A stretch of DNA of 24,555 nucleotides from Candidatus Bathyarchaeota archaeon (GCA_005888755.1 VBBQ01000015.1:1-24555), one strand, 5' to 3'. Shown: positions 14,260-22,379, numbered from the stretch's first letter. Made by a program: numbers and translations. Notes: generated from the letters alone by a model not told the origin.

Positions 14260-15330
14260 TTAGGAATAGGTTTCCGCGCTCCATTTTCCGCCTTCAACCA
14301 TTGTAAAACCCATGTCAGTATTCTTGGTGAACCACAGGTTAGCGGGCAACGCGTTCAGAGTCTTGCTCGATGGGATCTTCTCGCCGAGACACAGTCTTGC
14401 GGCCAGCCACGGAAAATTCCATTCAGGATGGCCTAGTCTCAACGAGGCCAAGGTGAGATAGTGTACGTTGGTTGTGAATCTGCAGTTGATCTCAGTCGGA
14501 CGCGGGACGCCTCTCGCATCTCCTTTTAGATCGACACAAAAAATCCCATGGGGTTTCTCGGAAACGGCTCTAATCGCCTCTAGAGCGGCCGTGTTTACTT
14601 TGTCTGAATGGACCACCCGGTTTAGCTTGGAGGTCCCGCCCGAGCCCACGATCCGGTGTCCCACCCAGCTCAGACGCTCACGAACCATAGAAGTCACAAG
14701 CTTCCCCTCGACCCAGATGGACATGAAACAGAAATCGCGATTCGGGAGATACTCTTCCACGATGAAATCCGTCTTCAAGCCTTCCGTCCAGTGGTAGCCA
14801 ATCCAGTACTCGACACTTCGCCAGCTTTTTGCCAAGCAACTCAGGCTTCCCCCGGCGCCCTGCCTCGCTCTCACCCAACAGGGAAACGCGAGCCTCCTAA
14901 CCAGTTGCCTTGTGTTTCGGCTGTCAGGCGACAGCACGATCGGCTCTCTCCTGAGTCCTTTCTTGAACCATCTCGACAATGCCTCGTACTTGTCCTGACA
15001 GATTCTTACGGCTTTACGATCCGGCAGGAACAAAGTAGCGCGAACTTCGTCCCTGTCTCTCGACAACCGGCCCACCTCCGAGTCTGGCTGAGGAAAGACC
15101 ATCTCAACCCTGTCTTTCTTGATAACTTGGTTAAGGCGCATCAAGTATCGCGGGCTGTTGGCTGGGGGAAGCTGGTAGGCTCTGTCGATCCATCCATTGA
15201 GTTCGATACTAGTCCTGTCTACATCTGTTCCATCGAGGAAGGTTTTCTTGCCATCTTTACTGACCCTCAAGCTCCAGCAAACGTTGTTACCCGCGCTACC
15301 TCCAGCACCAGTGACCAGAATACTTTCCAT
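14260..15330 (-). CDS. ATP-grasp enzyme, carbamoyl-phosphate-synthase-like
   Basis: This encodes 356 residues from ATG 15330. The pre-ATP-grasp domain begins SILVTGAGGSAGNNVCWSL, a Gly-rich turn, and carries the FPQPDSEV segment at 79-86. The ATP-grasp fold follows: WVRARQGAGGS (152-162) as the flexible Gly loop, VEEYLPNRDF (191-200), VDLKGD (Asp267) and the metal-binding PTEINCRF with Glu280, Asn282 and Arg284. Such stand-alone enzymes ligate a carboxylate to an amine or thiol; the substrate here is unknown. Tail-to-tail placement with the GPT operon and head-to-head placement with a sequon-rich surface protein suggest an envelope or glycan-modification role, as inference only. Confidence 0.85.
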   Translation of the reverse strand: MESILVTGAGGSAGNNVCWSLRVSKDGKKTFLDGTDVDRTSIELNGWIDRAYQLPPANSPRYLMRLNQVIKKDRVEMVFPQPDSEVGRLSRDRDEVRATLFLPDRKAVRICQDKYEALSRWFKKGLRREPIVLSPDSRNTRQLVRRLAFPCWVRARQGAGGSLSCLAKSWRSVEYWIGYHWTEGLKTDFIVEEYLPNRDFCFMSIWVEGKLVTSMVRERLSWVGHRIVGSGGTSKLNRVVHSDKVNTAALEAIRAVSEKPHGIFCVDLKGDARGVPRPTEINCRFTTNVHYLTLASLRLGHPEWNFPWLAARLCLGEKIPSSKTLNALPANLWFTKNTDMGFTMVEGGKWSAETYS

Positions 15331-15367
15331 AATGATACCTTAGTGTTCGCGTTTCGTGTTTGTATGG

Positions 15368-15380
15368 GAATAAATAAGTA
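15368..15380. promoter_or_regulatory. Shared AT-rich promoter element between divergent genes
   Basis: AATAAATAAG and its complement CTTATTTATT lie between the ATP-grasp and ribophorin-like genes. On the plus strand it would place transcription start near 15400, downstream of the TTG at 15388 and upstream of ATG 15436. That is one reason to prefer ATG 15436 as the start of the right-hand gene. Confidence 0.4.
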
Positions 15381-15435
15381 GGGAGTCTTGCCGGATGCTA
15401 CCCAAATCACCCACGGTGCACAATGGTCTCTGCAA

Positions 15436-17142
15436 ATGAAGGCACTCATACTCTCGCTCCTGCTGTTGGCATTATTGTCAACCCAGCTTCCTAGCCCTGC
15501 CACGGCTCAGACAAATTGCACCTCGAGCAGCTGCACCGCCGTCGTAAATAGATCCATAACGACAAACAACTGGGGCGTGACCTTTGTTAGTGATCAGTTC
15601 GCGCTGACCTTAGGATCATCCCCTGTATCCCAAATCGCTCTAGGCATACCCTCTGCTCTGAGCAGCAAGCTTCGATTCACGGAGGCTATGGATTCGCAAT
15701 CGAACCAGCTGCGAATTTCCCCCCCGAGGCTGCTAAGCTTACCCTCCGGGGGTAACTATTCCGCAATTGAGATCGCGTTCCCTTCCGCTAAGACCGGAGG
15801 CTACAGCTTCAACCTTACAAGCGTATACTCAGACCTACTGAACTTCAACTCGACATCAAACAACTTCACTTTTGCCTTCGAACCTTTCCCTCTCACCGAC
15901 GGAACCTACACCGTTACTAGCGCGCAACTCTCCGTGAAAACCAGCGACTGGCCGTCTCCGAAGGTATCCGCCGTGAACGGGACGTTCGCCAGCGCCACAT
16001 TCACGGCCCAAACAACTACCCTGAAGCCCTACAATACGACAGTCGCGACTATGACCTTCTCGTGGTCCGGCACCGCCCAAACTATTTTTGACGTCGTGGC
16101 AAATCGAACCATCACGCTTACACAAGCTGGCTCAATACAAGTCACGGACTTTTACAACATGACGAACAGGGGTCATGATCTGTCAAGTCTCACTCTACCT
16201 CTTCCGAAGAACGTTCAGACAGCCACAGCCCGCGACATCATAGGAGTAGTTAACACCCTTACCGCAGCAACCGCGACAGACGGGACAAATACAGTGACAT
16301 TCTTTCCGAGGTTCGGAACGGTAAAGACCGGAGCGGAGTCTTCGGTTACGATTACGTACGCACTTCCGAGCCAGTCCTACTTGACATCCAAAGGCTTGGG
16401 GCGATTTGAACTTAGCTTCCGCTTGTTCGACAACGTCAAGTTCTTCGAACCAACGCTGCAGATGAAAATAATCACCCCGATGGGGTTCCGTCTAGACTCT
16501 TTCAGCGGCCAAACCTTCACCACATCTGGCAACCAGATCCTCGTGCAGACATCAACGGTTACACCAATGTCCAACCTATCGTTTACCATGGACTATCAGC
16601 TCGACCCATTCTGGGCAAGTCTTTCTGCCCTCGGATGGGCCGGACTCGCTGTGGGATCAATCGCCGCCATTGTCCTAGCTGTCGGCGCAACCAGCACTGC
16701 AGGAGTAACACTCTCAGGCGCTCCGTCCGAGCTCATCGGACGGTTCGTGGAATTGTACGATGAAAAATCGGCCATGCGACTAGAAGCGGAAAAAATGGAC
16801 GAGGACCTTGCGAGAGGGGCGCTTAACCGTCATGAGTTCAAGAGAAGAAGACGCGTTGTCGACTTGAGAATCGCCGAGTTAGAAAGAACACTGGCACCGG
16901 TCAAAGACCAATTATCAAAGGCGAACCCCCGCTACCAAGACATGATCAAAAGGCTCGAACGAGCCGAGGCCGACATCCAGGTAGTCCGAACCACATCTGC
17001 AGACCTCAGGAACCAATACAGGAGCGGAAGAATAGCTAGAGAACTGTACGAGTCTTTGATGTCAGACCTCGCTAAGAGGAAAGAGAAAGCTCAGCAGACA
17101 ATGGACACCATAGTCATTAATCTGAGAGAGGAGACTAGGTAA
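15436..17142 (+). CDS. Ribophorin-I-like type I membrane protein
   Basis: This encodes 568 residues from ATG 15436; a TTG at 15388 would place 16 polar residues before the signal peptide. Residues 1-25 are a signal peptide (MKALILSLLLLALL, cleavage near ATAQ). An outside beta-rich region to about 392 carries eleven N-x-S/T sequons. One membrane helix follows (about 396-420, LGWAGLAVGSIAAIVLAVGA), then a cytoplasmic tail of about 150 residues rich in Arg, Lys and Glu with coiled-coil character. This layout and several patches resemble ribophorin I of the eukaryotic oligosaccharyltransferase: a strand then D-F-Y-N-M-x-N-R-G, FFPRFGTV, Y-A-L-P near 309, and F-R-L-F-D-N then I-I-T-P-x-G. The match is by eye. 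It probably forms an operon with the coiled-coil gene 25 bases downstream. Confidence 0.6.
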   Translation: MKALILSLLLLALLSTQLPSPATAQTNCTSSSCTAVVNRSITTNNWGVTFVSDQFALTLGSSPVSQIALGIPSALSSKLRFTEAMDSQSNQLRISPPRLLSLPSGGNYSAIEIAFPSAKTGGYSFNLTSVYSDLLNFNSTSNNFTFAFEPFPLTDGTYTVTSAQLSVKTSDWPSPKVSAVNGTFASATFTAQTTTLKPYNTTVATMTFSWSGTAQTIFDVVANRTITLTQAGSIQVTDFYNMTNRGHDLSSLTLPLPKNVQTATARDIIGVVNTLTAATATDGTNTVTFFPRFGTVKTGAESSVTITYALPSQSYLTSKGLGRFELSFRLFDNVKFFEPTLQMKIITPMGFRLDSFSGQTFTTSGNQILVQTSTVTPMSNLSFTMDYQLDPFWASLSALGWAGLAVGSIAAIVLAVGATSTAGVTLSGAPSELIGRFVELYDEKSAMRLEAEKMDEDLARGALNRHEFKRRRRVVDLRIAELERTLAPVKDQLSKANPRYQDMIKRLERAEADIQVVRTTSADLRNQYRSGRIARELYESLMSDLAKRKEKAQQTMDTIVINLREETR

Positions 17143-17167
17143 GAATCCTCCCCTGGTCCCCCGATAA

Positions 17168-18421
17168 TTGAAAATCCGCATAGAAGAATACGACAACTGG
17201 TTGGATCAAGAACTCGAGAAAGCACTGCGCCCTACGAGGAGTAAGGCTGGGAAACTTTCTGACGACGCGCGACGGGCACTTGATGAGGCTCGAAGCTTCT
17301 TCGAGGAACTCTCTCGCAAAGCCGACGGGAACCTTGCGACCAAGAAAGACCCTATCTCTTATCGAGCCGCAAGAGTCGTGGGAAGAGTGGCTCGCGACGC
17401 TATCTCAAGCATAGAAAAGATCGAAATACCCCAAGAAGTTAGCTGGGATTCCTACAAGGTTCTTCGAGACAACCTCTCCAACACAGCTCGTTCTCTTAGG
17501 GAGAGCAGAACCAATACCCAGAGAGAAGTCCACGGACTCTATCTTCTGGACATGCTGTCATTCTCGGGAATAGTCGAGAGAATTGCGAAAGTCGGAGAAA
17601 AAATATCACAATTCCTCGAGGGAGACGGAGAAAATCTTCAACGAGCTAGGACCCTTACCGGTATCGTTGAGACAATCCTTCAAACCCGACTGGAATTGGA
17701 CGAGAAAAAGACGGAGACCGTCGAACTTGAACGAGCCCGTGAAGCACTCTCGTCCGCGGTGAATGAGTTGTCAAGCGAGATGGAGAAGATCACATCAAAC
17801 GATTCCCTCAAACGAGTCCTGGAAATCGAGAAAGAACTCCGGAAGGAGAGCAGAGAATTCAGAACAGATACGCTGACCCATCTTCGAAGACCTCTCCGAA
17901 AACTCAGGGACCTGTCCCAGCGAGGCGAAATCGCCATTAGAACTGAGGAGAGAGACGCATTAGGCGAATATATTCAATCCCCGTATAGGAGCTTCCTTTC
18001 GCGAGACTCGGGTCCCTACCTCACCCCGATTTTGACGAACTTGAAGAGCGCTTTGGCCTCAGGCAAGATGGGGCTCAGCCATAGAAAGACCACCAGAGTT
18101 GTGCTTCAGCTGGACCAGCTAACAACAACGGAGCATCTCGCCGAGAAACAGAGCAAAGGCCGAACCCTCTTGGGGCAACGACAGCGACTCCTACACGATC
18201 CAAACTGCAAGAACCTTTATCTCGAAAGGAAAATCGTTCTCAAGAAAATCGAAGAGGGAAAAAAGAACGAGGCTCAAGCCACCGAGAAGCTTCACCTCGC
18301 GGAGGAGAAGATCAAGACCCTCAACAAGCACTTCGAAGAACTGTTAATTCAGGCAGAATCGAAGACTAAGCAATACTTGTCGCGCGACGTTCAGATAGAA
18401 CGACCTCGACCTTCGAAATAG
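17168..18421 (+). CDS. Long coiled-coil protein, function unknown
   Basis: This encodes 417 residues from TTG 17168, 25 bases after the ribophorin-like gene. It has no signal peptide or membrane helix, so it should be cytoplasmic. Nearly the whole sequence is charged helix with heptad patterns, strongest at about 160-260 (ETVELERAREALSSAVNELS) and 350-405. An embedded region at about 270-330 (IQSPYRSFLSRD...LTPILTNLKSAL) is less charged and may be a small globular domain. No nucleotide-binding motif is present, so this is not an SMC or Rad50 ATPase. Its position suggests it binds the basic coiled-coil tail of the preceding membrane protein, which would make it a scaffold at the membrane; this is inference. 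Confidence 0.7.
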   Translation: MKIRIEEYDNWLDQELEKALRPTRSKAGKLSDDARRALDEARSFFEELSRKADGNLATKKDPISYRAARVVGRVARDAISSIEKIEIPQEVSWDSYKVLRDNLSNTARSLRESRTNTQREVHGLYLLDMLSFSGIVERIAKVGEKISQFLEGDGENLQRARTLTGIVETILQTRLELDEKKTETVELERAREALSSAVNELSSEMEKITSNDSLKRVLEIEKELRKESREFRTDTLTHLRRPLRKLRDLSQRGEIAIRTEERDALGEYIQSPYRSFLSRDSGPYLTPILTNLKSALASGKMGLSHRKTTRVVLQLDQLTTTEHLAEKQSKGRTLLGQRQRLLHDPNCKNLYLERKIVLKKIEEGKKNEAQATEKLHLAEEKIKTLNKHFEELLIQAESKTKQYLSRDVQIERPRPSK

Positions 18422-18469
18422 ATTTGAGACCACTCTAGATTCGAGACGACGTAATACTCGCAGCGAAAA

Positions 18470-19213
18470 CTAAGAGGATCGCCCTAGACTCTTGTTTATC
18501 CTGTCGAGGAGAGAGTCGAACATATTCGCGGTTAGGGTGCCTGTCTGGGTATTCCTAGGGCTTGGATGGTACGACGCGAAGACCTTGCGGCCGTCTGAGA
18601 GGTCGATTTCTAGCCCGTGTTCAAACTTCGGAATCTTGTCTGAGAAGAGATTGTCTTGCTTCAATAAGATCATCGTTGAACGGTAGGCAAACTGGCCTAG
18701 GCAGAGGATGACTCTGGACCGATTGCATATCTCCAACTCCGATTTCAGAAAGTGCGCGCAGTTGGACATTTCTTCGATCGTGGGCTTGTTGTCGGGAGGA
18801 ACACATTTTACCGCAGCTGTCACGTAAATTCCATGCAATTCTAGTCCATCGTTTGCGTCGACCGAGCGTGGATGGTTTGCGTATCCAGCTTCGAAAAACG
18901 CTTTCACCAAGAAATCAGCGCTCCTATCCCCCGTGAACACTCTTCCAGTCCGATTCCCGCCGTGAGGTGCTGGAGCTAATCCTATCACAATAATCGGAGC
19001 CTTGATATCTCCAAAACCGGGGACTGGTCTGCCCCAGTAGTTCCACTTGAGAAATTGCTTCTTCTTGACCTTGGCGACAGACTCTCGGTAGTTGACCAGC
19101 CGAGGACAGACCCGGCATTCGACGACCTCTTTATTCAGAGACAAAAGTCTGTCCTTTGCGGATGATGGGGTCCCGTAGATTGAGTCCGAGTTCGTGATCG
19201 TCGCCTTGCTCAT
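18470..19213 (-). CDS. Uracil-DNA glycosylase, family 5 (UDGb)
   Basis: This encodes 247 residues from ATG 19213. UDGb removes uracil and other deaminated bases from DNA, opening base-excision repair. Motif A reads GLAPAPHGGNRTGRVFTGD (78-96), the family-5 form lacking the polar catalytic Asn/Asp of family 1. Motif B reads HPSPRN (216-221). Cys33, Cys36, Cys137 and Cys152 are placed to hold the [4Fe-4S] cluster of families 4 and 5, and VKCVPPDNKPT surrounds the third Cys. The length is normal for the family. The gene is monocistronic, convergent with the coiled-coil gene (49 bases apart) and divergent from the ParA gene. Confidence 0.95.
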   Translation of the reverse strand: MSKATITNSDSIYGTPSSAKDRLLSLNKEVVECRVCPRLVNYRESVAKVKKKQFLKWNYWGRPVPGFGDIKAPIIVIGLAPAPHGGNRTGRVFTGDRSADFLVKAFFEAGYANHPRSVDANDGLELHGIYVTAAVKCVPPDNKPTIEEMSNCAHFLKSELEICNRSRVILCLGQFAYRSTMILLKQDNLFSDKIPKFEHGLEIDLSDGRKVFASYHPSPRNTQTGTLTANMFDSLLDRINKSLGRSS

Positions 19214-19360
19214 CCTATCGGATCGCCTAGGGATAGATTAGCAAGTTCGCTGAAATGTTTGTTAACGAAGAGAGTCGTTCGTGTCTCGCCATATAAGCGG
19301 GGACCCTCTGGCTGTTTATATGAGATGACTTGAAACATCGCCAGTTCCTGAGCGTAGAGC

Positions 19361-19387
19361 AGGGAATTCTGAGGATATTGAATCCCT
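19361..19387. promoter_or_regulatory. Inverted repeat upstream of the ParA gene
   Basis: AGGGAATTC (19361-19369) and GAATCCCT (19380-19387) are complementary apart from one unpaired A, with a ten-base spacer. It lies about 70 bases before the ParA start and could be an operator or a ParA-system binding site. The wider 19214-19456 region also has TATA-like stretches at about 19290 and 19315 but no gene I can support. Confidence 0.3.
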
Positions 19388-19426
19388 CGCCTGTCCCCAT
19401 TAGCTGTTTTCTGCGAATCAATCTCT

Positions 19427-19436
19427 TAGTATTCAT
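19427..19436 (+). promoter_or_regulatory. TATA-like element of the ParA gene
   Basis: TAGTATTCAT is centred 26 bases before ATG 19457. This spacing supports a leaderless mRNA beginning at that ATG rather than at the TTG three codons earlier. Confidence 0.4.
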
Positions 19437-19456
19437 ACAGAATAGAATTGCCTAAC

Positions 19457-20224
19457 ATGATAGTTAGCGTACTAAACAACAAAGGCGGGACAGGAAAGAC
19501 CACAACAGCAGTAAACCTCGCAACCGCAACCGCGATTGAAGGCAAAAAGACACTCATCGTGGACTTGGACCCTCAGGGAAACGCCACCACCGGATTAGGC
19601 TTCGAGAAAGCAACGCTTTCTTCAACCGTGTACAACGTTCTCTCTCAATCGCGGAAGGCAGAAGAAGTAATTCTAAACACCCGCATCGAGAAACTCTCGC
19701 TACTACCAAGCAATCTGGACCTAGCCGGTGCAGAAGTCGAACTGTCATCCACACCCGGCAGAGAATACGTACTCAGAGAATCCATCGGTTCTATCAAAGA
19801 CCGGTTCGAACAAATTGTAATCGACTGCCCACCTAACATCGGACTACTCACGCTCAACGCTCTAGTGTCGTCCGACCTAGTCCTCATCCCAGTCCAATGC
19901 GAGTTCTATCCCATGGAAGGACTTCCAACACTTCTCAAGGTCATGGATCTCGTCAGATCCCGACTGAAGGCAGCTTTTGACTACCGGATCATACTGACAA
20001 TGTACGACCGAAGAACAGCACTATCACGCCGAGTCATGCAACAAGTAAACACCAACTTTGGCGAACGGGTTCTGAAATCCGTGATCCCCAGATCCGTACG
20101 AATGGCAGAAGCTCCAAGCAAAGGTCTACCAGGGATACTATACAGGCCAAGAAACCCTGCATCAGAACAATACCGTATACTGGCAAAGGAGTTGCTACAG
20201 GTCCAACCGGTCGCAGTAGCTTAA
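19457..20224 (+). CDS. ParA/Soj-family ATPase
   Basis: This encodes 255 residues from ATG 19457; TTG 19448 would add three. The deviant Walker A is NKGGTGKTTT, with the signature Lys9 and phosphate-binding Lys14. Switch residues follow in VDLDPQGNATTGLG, then Walker B in IVIDCPPNIGLLTLNAL, and the C-terminal Soj signature IPRSVRMAEAPSKGLPGILY. These ATPases dimerise with ATP, bind DNA non-specifically and move chromosomes, plasmids or protein cargoes. No ParB, CopG-like or other partner gene lies next to it, so it is an orphan. The codons end mostly in C or A like the core genes, suggesting a resident chromosomal gene rather than plasmid cargo. A hairpin and T run follow. Confidence 0.93.
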   Translation: MIVSVLNNKGGTGKTTTAVNLATATAIEGKKTLIVDLDPQGNATTGLGFEKATLSSTVYNVLSQSRKAEEVILNTRIEKLSLLPSNLDLAGAEVELSSTPGREYVLRESIGSIKDRFEQIVIDCPPNIGLLTLNALVSSDLVLIPVQCEFYPMEGLPTLLKVMDLVRSRLKAAFDYRIILTMYDRRTALSRRVMQQVNTNFGERVLKSVIPRSVRMAEAPSKGLPGILYRPRNPASEQYRILAKELLQVQPVAVA

Positions 20225-20266
20225 GCGTCATGCAGAGAAACCTCAGCACCTCAATTCTGAACTAGA

Positions 20267-20293
20267 ACGGCCTGACCGTCCAGCTTTTTTCTT
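20267..20293 (+). terminator. Terminator after the ParA gene
   Basis: ACGG (20267-20270) can pair with CCGT (20276-20279), and a run of six T follows at 20285-20290 with more T to 20293. Archaeal termination needs mainly the T run, so this is a good end for the ParA transcript, in the gap before the convergent DUF72 gene. Confidence 0.55.
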
Positions 20294-20366
20294 CCTTAGC
20301 TCTTAGACTATAGAACTCCCGTTCATATCCTGCCCTTCGATGCCGGGGATATCCTCAAGAAAGCCG

Positions 20367-21287
20367 TTAGAGAGACGTTTCTCCGAGTGATGATAGAACC
20401 TCGTCGATGGTCGTGAAGGTTTTCTCTGGGAGTTTCTCAAGGAATACACGAGCCCTGACTCGTTCTTCGGCAGTCTTGTCAAAGAGCTTCCACCCTTGTT
20501 CGTCTACGAGTCGGGACTTGCTAGTCGGGAACCTCGCATCTTCGCTCAAGACCTCGCTTAGTGATTTGAGCCCGACCTGCCCCGTTAGCGAATGAAACTG
20601 TCCTGAATTCAAGAAAGTCTTCAACCGGGCAGCATCTCTGTACATTCTTACCCCATGAAATGCTAGAATGCTATTCTCGAATTTTGGGCCGGAAGCTTTG
20701 GCGGCGATATCTTGGAGCTCGTTATCGTCAAACTCGTATACGTTCTGGTTTCCCTTGCCGAACAACCTGCTGTAGAGAATATTCGACTCCACATTGGGGT
20801 ACTGTCTTGAGATGTCAACACTGTGTACGGCGTCGTGGTCCTGTAGAGCCTTCAACGTATCATCTGTTGGCTCTCCTCCTCGAAACTCAAAGGCAACGCG
20901 GGTCCTGCCGAGGCTTACCGTCGAAAGAAACGCGCTGAGTTTGGAGGAGAGCTCTTCGTCCCCCACAAGCTCCTTCGGAATCAGGATTATCAAAGCGGTT
21001 GCCCTAAGTTGTCCGCAAATCTTCTCCATCGAATCCACCAGGCGAACGTTTTTCGATGTCAATTCTAGCCTGTGAAGTTCCGCGAGATCCTTGTGACACC
21101 TCACAGAGAACTCGAACCCAGACGGGACTCTGCGGCGCCAACTCGATACTGCCACCGGACTTGGTAGCCGATAGTACGTGCTGTTGACTTCTACGAAATC
21201 GTAGGCAGACGAGTAAGCTTTCAGCCGGTCACCGCTCGGGACAGAGAAGTAGTCCCACCCGCCTGCACCGATACTGAGCTGACCCAT
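20367..21287 (-). CDS. DUF72 (YecE-like) TIM-barrel protein
   Basis: This encodes 306 residues from ATG 21287. DUF72 proteins have a TIM-barrel-like fold of uncertain activity. Seen here are the opening IGAGGWDYFS, VEVNSTYYRLP (32-42) with the near-invariant E-x-N-S-T-Y-Y, FEFSVRCHKDL, an L-I-I-L-I-P strand and VAFEFRGGEP. Length is slightly above the usual 230-290, with a C-terminal extension from about 240 (LTGQVGLKSLSEVL onward) that is not a normal part of the family and could be an extra helical domain. A GTTTATGAG TATA-like element lies about 33 bases upstream. The gene converges on ParA and diverges from the Rep islet. Confidence 0.88.
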   Translation of the reverse strand: MGQLSIGAGGWDYFSVPSGDRLKAYSSAYDFVEVNSTYYRLPSPVAVSSWRRRVPSGFEFSVRCHKDLAELHRLELTSKNVRLVDSMEKICGQLRATALIILIPKELVGDEELSSKLSAFLSTVSLGRTRVAFEFRGGEPTDDTLKALQDHDAVHSVDISRQYPNVESNILYSRLFGKGNQNVYEFDDNELQDIAAKASGPKFENSILAFHGVRMYRDAARLKTFLNSGQFHSLTGQVGLKSLSEVLSEDARFPTSKSRLVDEQGWKLFDKTAEERVRARVFLEKLPEKTFTTIDEVLSSLGETSL

Positions 21288-21375
21288 ACCTTCATGCCTA
21301 ATTGATTTGTTTGACTCATAAACGGCGTGGTGGGTAAGAATGGGTGAGGGCTCTGAATGTGTCGGAGCCTGGAGG

Positions 21376-21418
21376 GAAGCGGTTTGCTTCGTTTCTCAGT
21401 CGGAGGAATTTGTCCTCC
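21376..21418. other. Tandem hairpins upstream of Rep, possible replication origin
   Basis: GAAGC-GGTTT-GCTTC (21376-21390) is a perfect five-base-pair hairpin with a five-base loop. GGAGGA-ATTTG-TCCTCC (21402-21418) is a perfect six-base-pair hairpin with a five-base loop. They are eleven bases apart and begin about 70 bases before the Rep start. HUH replication initiators commonly nick in or beside a small hairpin near their own gene, so one of these is a candidate double-strand origin. No experimental or consensus nick site can be assigned from sequence alone. Confidence 0.4.
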
Positions 21419-21447
21419 CCGGTATCTTTGCGTCTTCCGCTTGATGG

Positions 21448-22218
21448 TTGTCTCTTGATGCTTATCTTGCCTCTCGTTTAGAGGGGTATCGTAGCTGGCG
21501 TGATGATGCAGTCTCTCTGACTTTTGAGAAGCTTACTGCTCCCGTGGGCGTGAATCCGGTTGCTCATTGGGATCGTCCTGGTCCGGGCGCCATTAAGGTG
21601 CTTCCGAAAGGCGTCACTCGTGAGCTTATTGTTGTGAAGGGTTCGAAGCGTGGAAATGATGTGTATTCTCAGGCTTTGAATCGTCGGATTTCTCGTTGGC
21701 TTCAGTCTGTCAGTATTCCAGTTCGATTCTGGCCCTTCTGGAAGCGTCGAGTTCGAGGTTTTTGGTTGATGATAACGTATACTCTCGACCGCTCGCTTTT
21801 CTCGTTAGAGGAGGGTTGGCGGAAAATTCGGAAAGTGTCGAATCGGCATCTTTCATGGCTTCGGAAGCGTTTTGGTCGGCTTCGGTATGTCTCTGTGCTT
21901 CAGGCTCAATCTGACGGCTATGCTCATCTTCATTTTATCGTGGAATTCTTGAATCATACGTTTGCTGGTTTTCGTCATGTTGATCGTGATGGTAGGCTCT
22001 CCTGGCGCGTTAGTGAGAAGTACGATATTGCCGAGAACTGGGCTTCCGGTCACGTTGATGTTAAGCTCGTTCAATCGTTGAAAGGTGACTTGTGGTATCT
22101 CGCCAAGTATCTTGTTCGTTCAGCTGACTCCCTGAAGGGTGAATTAGGCATGGCCCTTTCCCGTGATTTTGGCCGTCGGGTCTGGTCCAAGAGTCGGAGC
22201 TGGCCGGCGTCGACTTGA
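21448..22218 (+). CDS. HUH rolling-circle replication initiator (Rep)
   Basis: This encodes 256 residues from TTG 21448; an in-frame stop directly upstream rules out an earlier start. Three Rep motifs are in order: motif 1, a hydrophobic strand FWLMITYTLDRS at 105-116; motif 2, GYAHLHFIVEF with HUH histidines 160 and 162; motif 3, WYLAKYLVRS with Tyr217, Lys220 and Tyr221. The Tyr-x-x-Lys-Tyr arrangement is that of the two-tyrosine phiX174 gene A superfamily, which nicks one strand and stays bound to the 5' end. No helicase domain follows. Codons end in T far more often (CGT, TCT, CTT, GTT) than in neighbouring ParA or GcvP genes, a sign of foreign origin. Two small ORFs follow with overlaps. 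It is probably an integrated plasmid or virus gene. Confidence 0.82.
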   Translation: MSLDAYLASRLEGYRSWRDDAVSLTFEKLTAPVGVNPVAHWDRPGPGAIKVLPKGVTRELIVVKGSKRGNDVYSQALNRRISRWLQSVSIPVRFWPFWKRRVRGFWLMITYTLDRSLFSLEEGWRKIRKVSNRHLSWLRKRFGRLRYVSVLQAQSDGYAHLHFIVEFLNHTFAGFRHVDRDGRLSWRVSEKYDIAENWASGHVDVKLVQSLKGDLWYLAKYLVRSADSLKGELGMALSRDFGRRVWSKSRSWPAST

Positions 22219-22379
22219 TTAGGAATAGTGATAACTCAAACCCAACTCTTCCGGATCTGTCTCAGGTTCGTGTCATCGTTCCTACGGATCCTCTTCGCTC
22301 TCTCTACTCTCGTTGCGTCATCGTGAGATGGCGGTTTGAGGGTGTTTCATACCCCTCTCGGATTGGTGGAGATGGTTAG
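22215..22379 (+). CDS. Small ORF overlapping the Rep stop
   Basis: TTG 22215 overlaps the Rep TGA (TTGA), the usual sign of translational coupling, and opens a 54-residue frame. It ends in TAG inside the next small ORF. The peptide starts polar and Asn/Pro-rich (IRNSDNSNPTLPDLS), then reads VRVIVPTDPLRSLYSRCVIV, which looks like two short beta strands. Codons share the T-ending habit of Rep. No family is recognised. It may be a copy-control or accessory protein of the same replicon, or a remnant. Confidence 0.4.
   Translation: MIRNSDNSNPTLPDLSQVRVIVPTDPLRSLYSRCVIVRWRFEGVSYPSRIGGDG

Noticed and set aside
14656-15381. 241-codon plus-strand frame
   Set aside because: It is antisense to the ATP-grasp gene and contains no recognisable motif.
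19318-19375. Possible C/D box guide RNA: a GAGATGA-like box C, two CTGA boxes and short AT complementarity at the ends, upstream of the ParA gene
   Set aside because: Box C deviates from RTGATGA, no C' box is recognisable and the spacings are irregular.
19227-19436. 69-codon minus-strand frame between UDGb and ParA
   Set aside because: Composition is not protein-like and it covers the ParA promoter, TATA-like elements and an inverted repeat.
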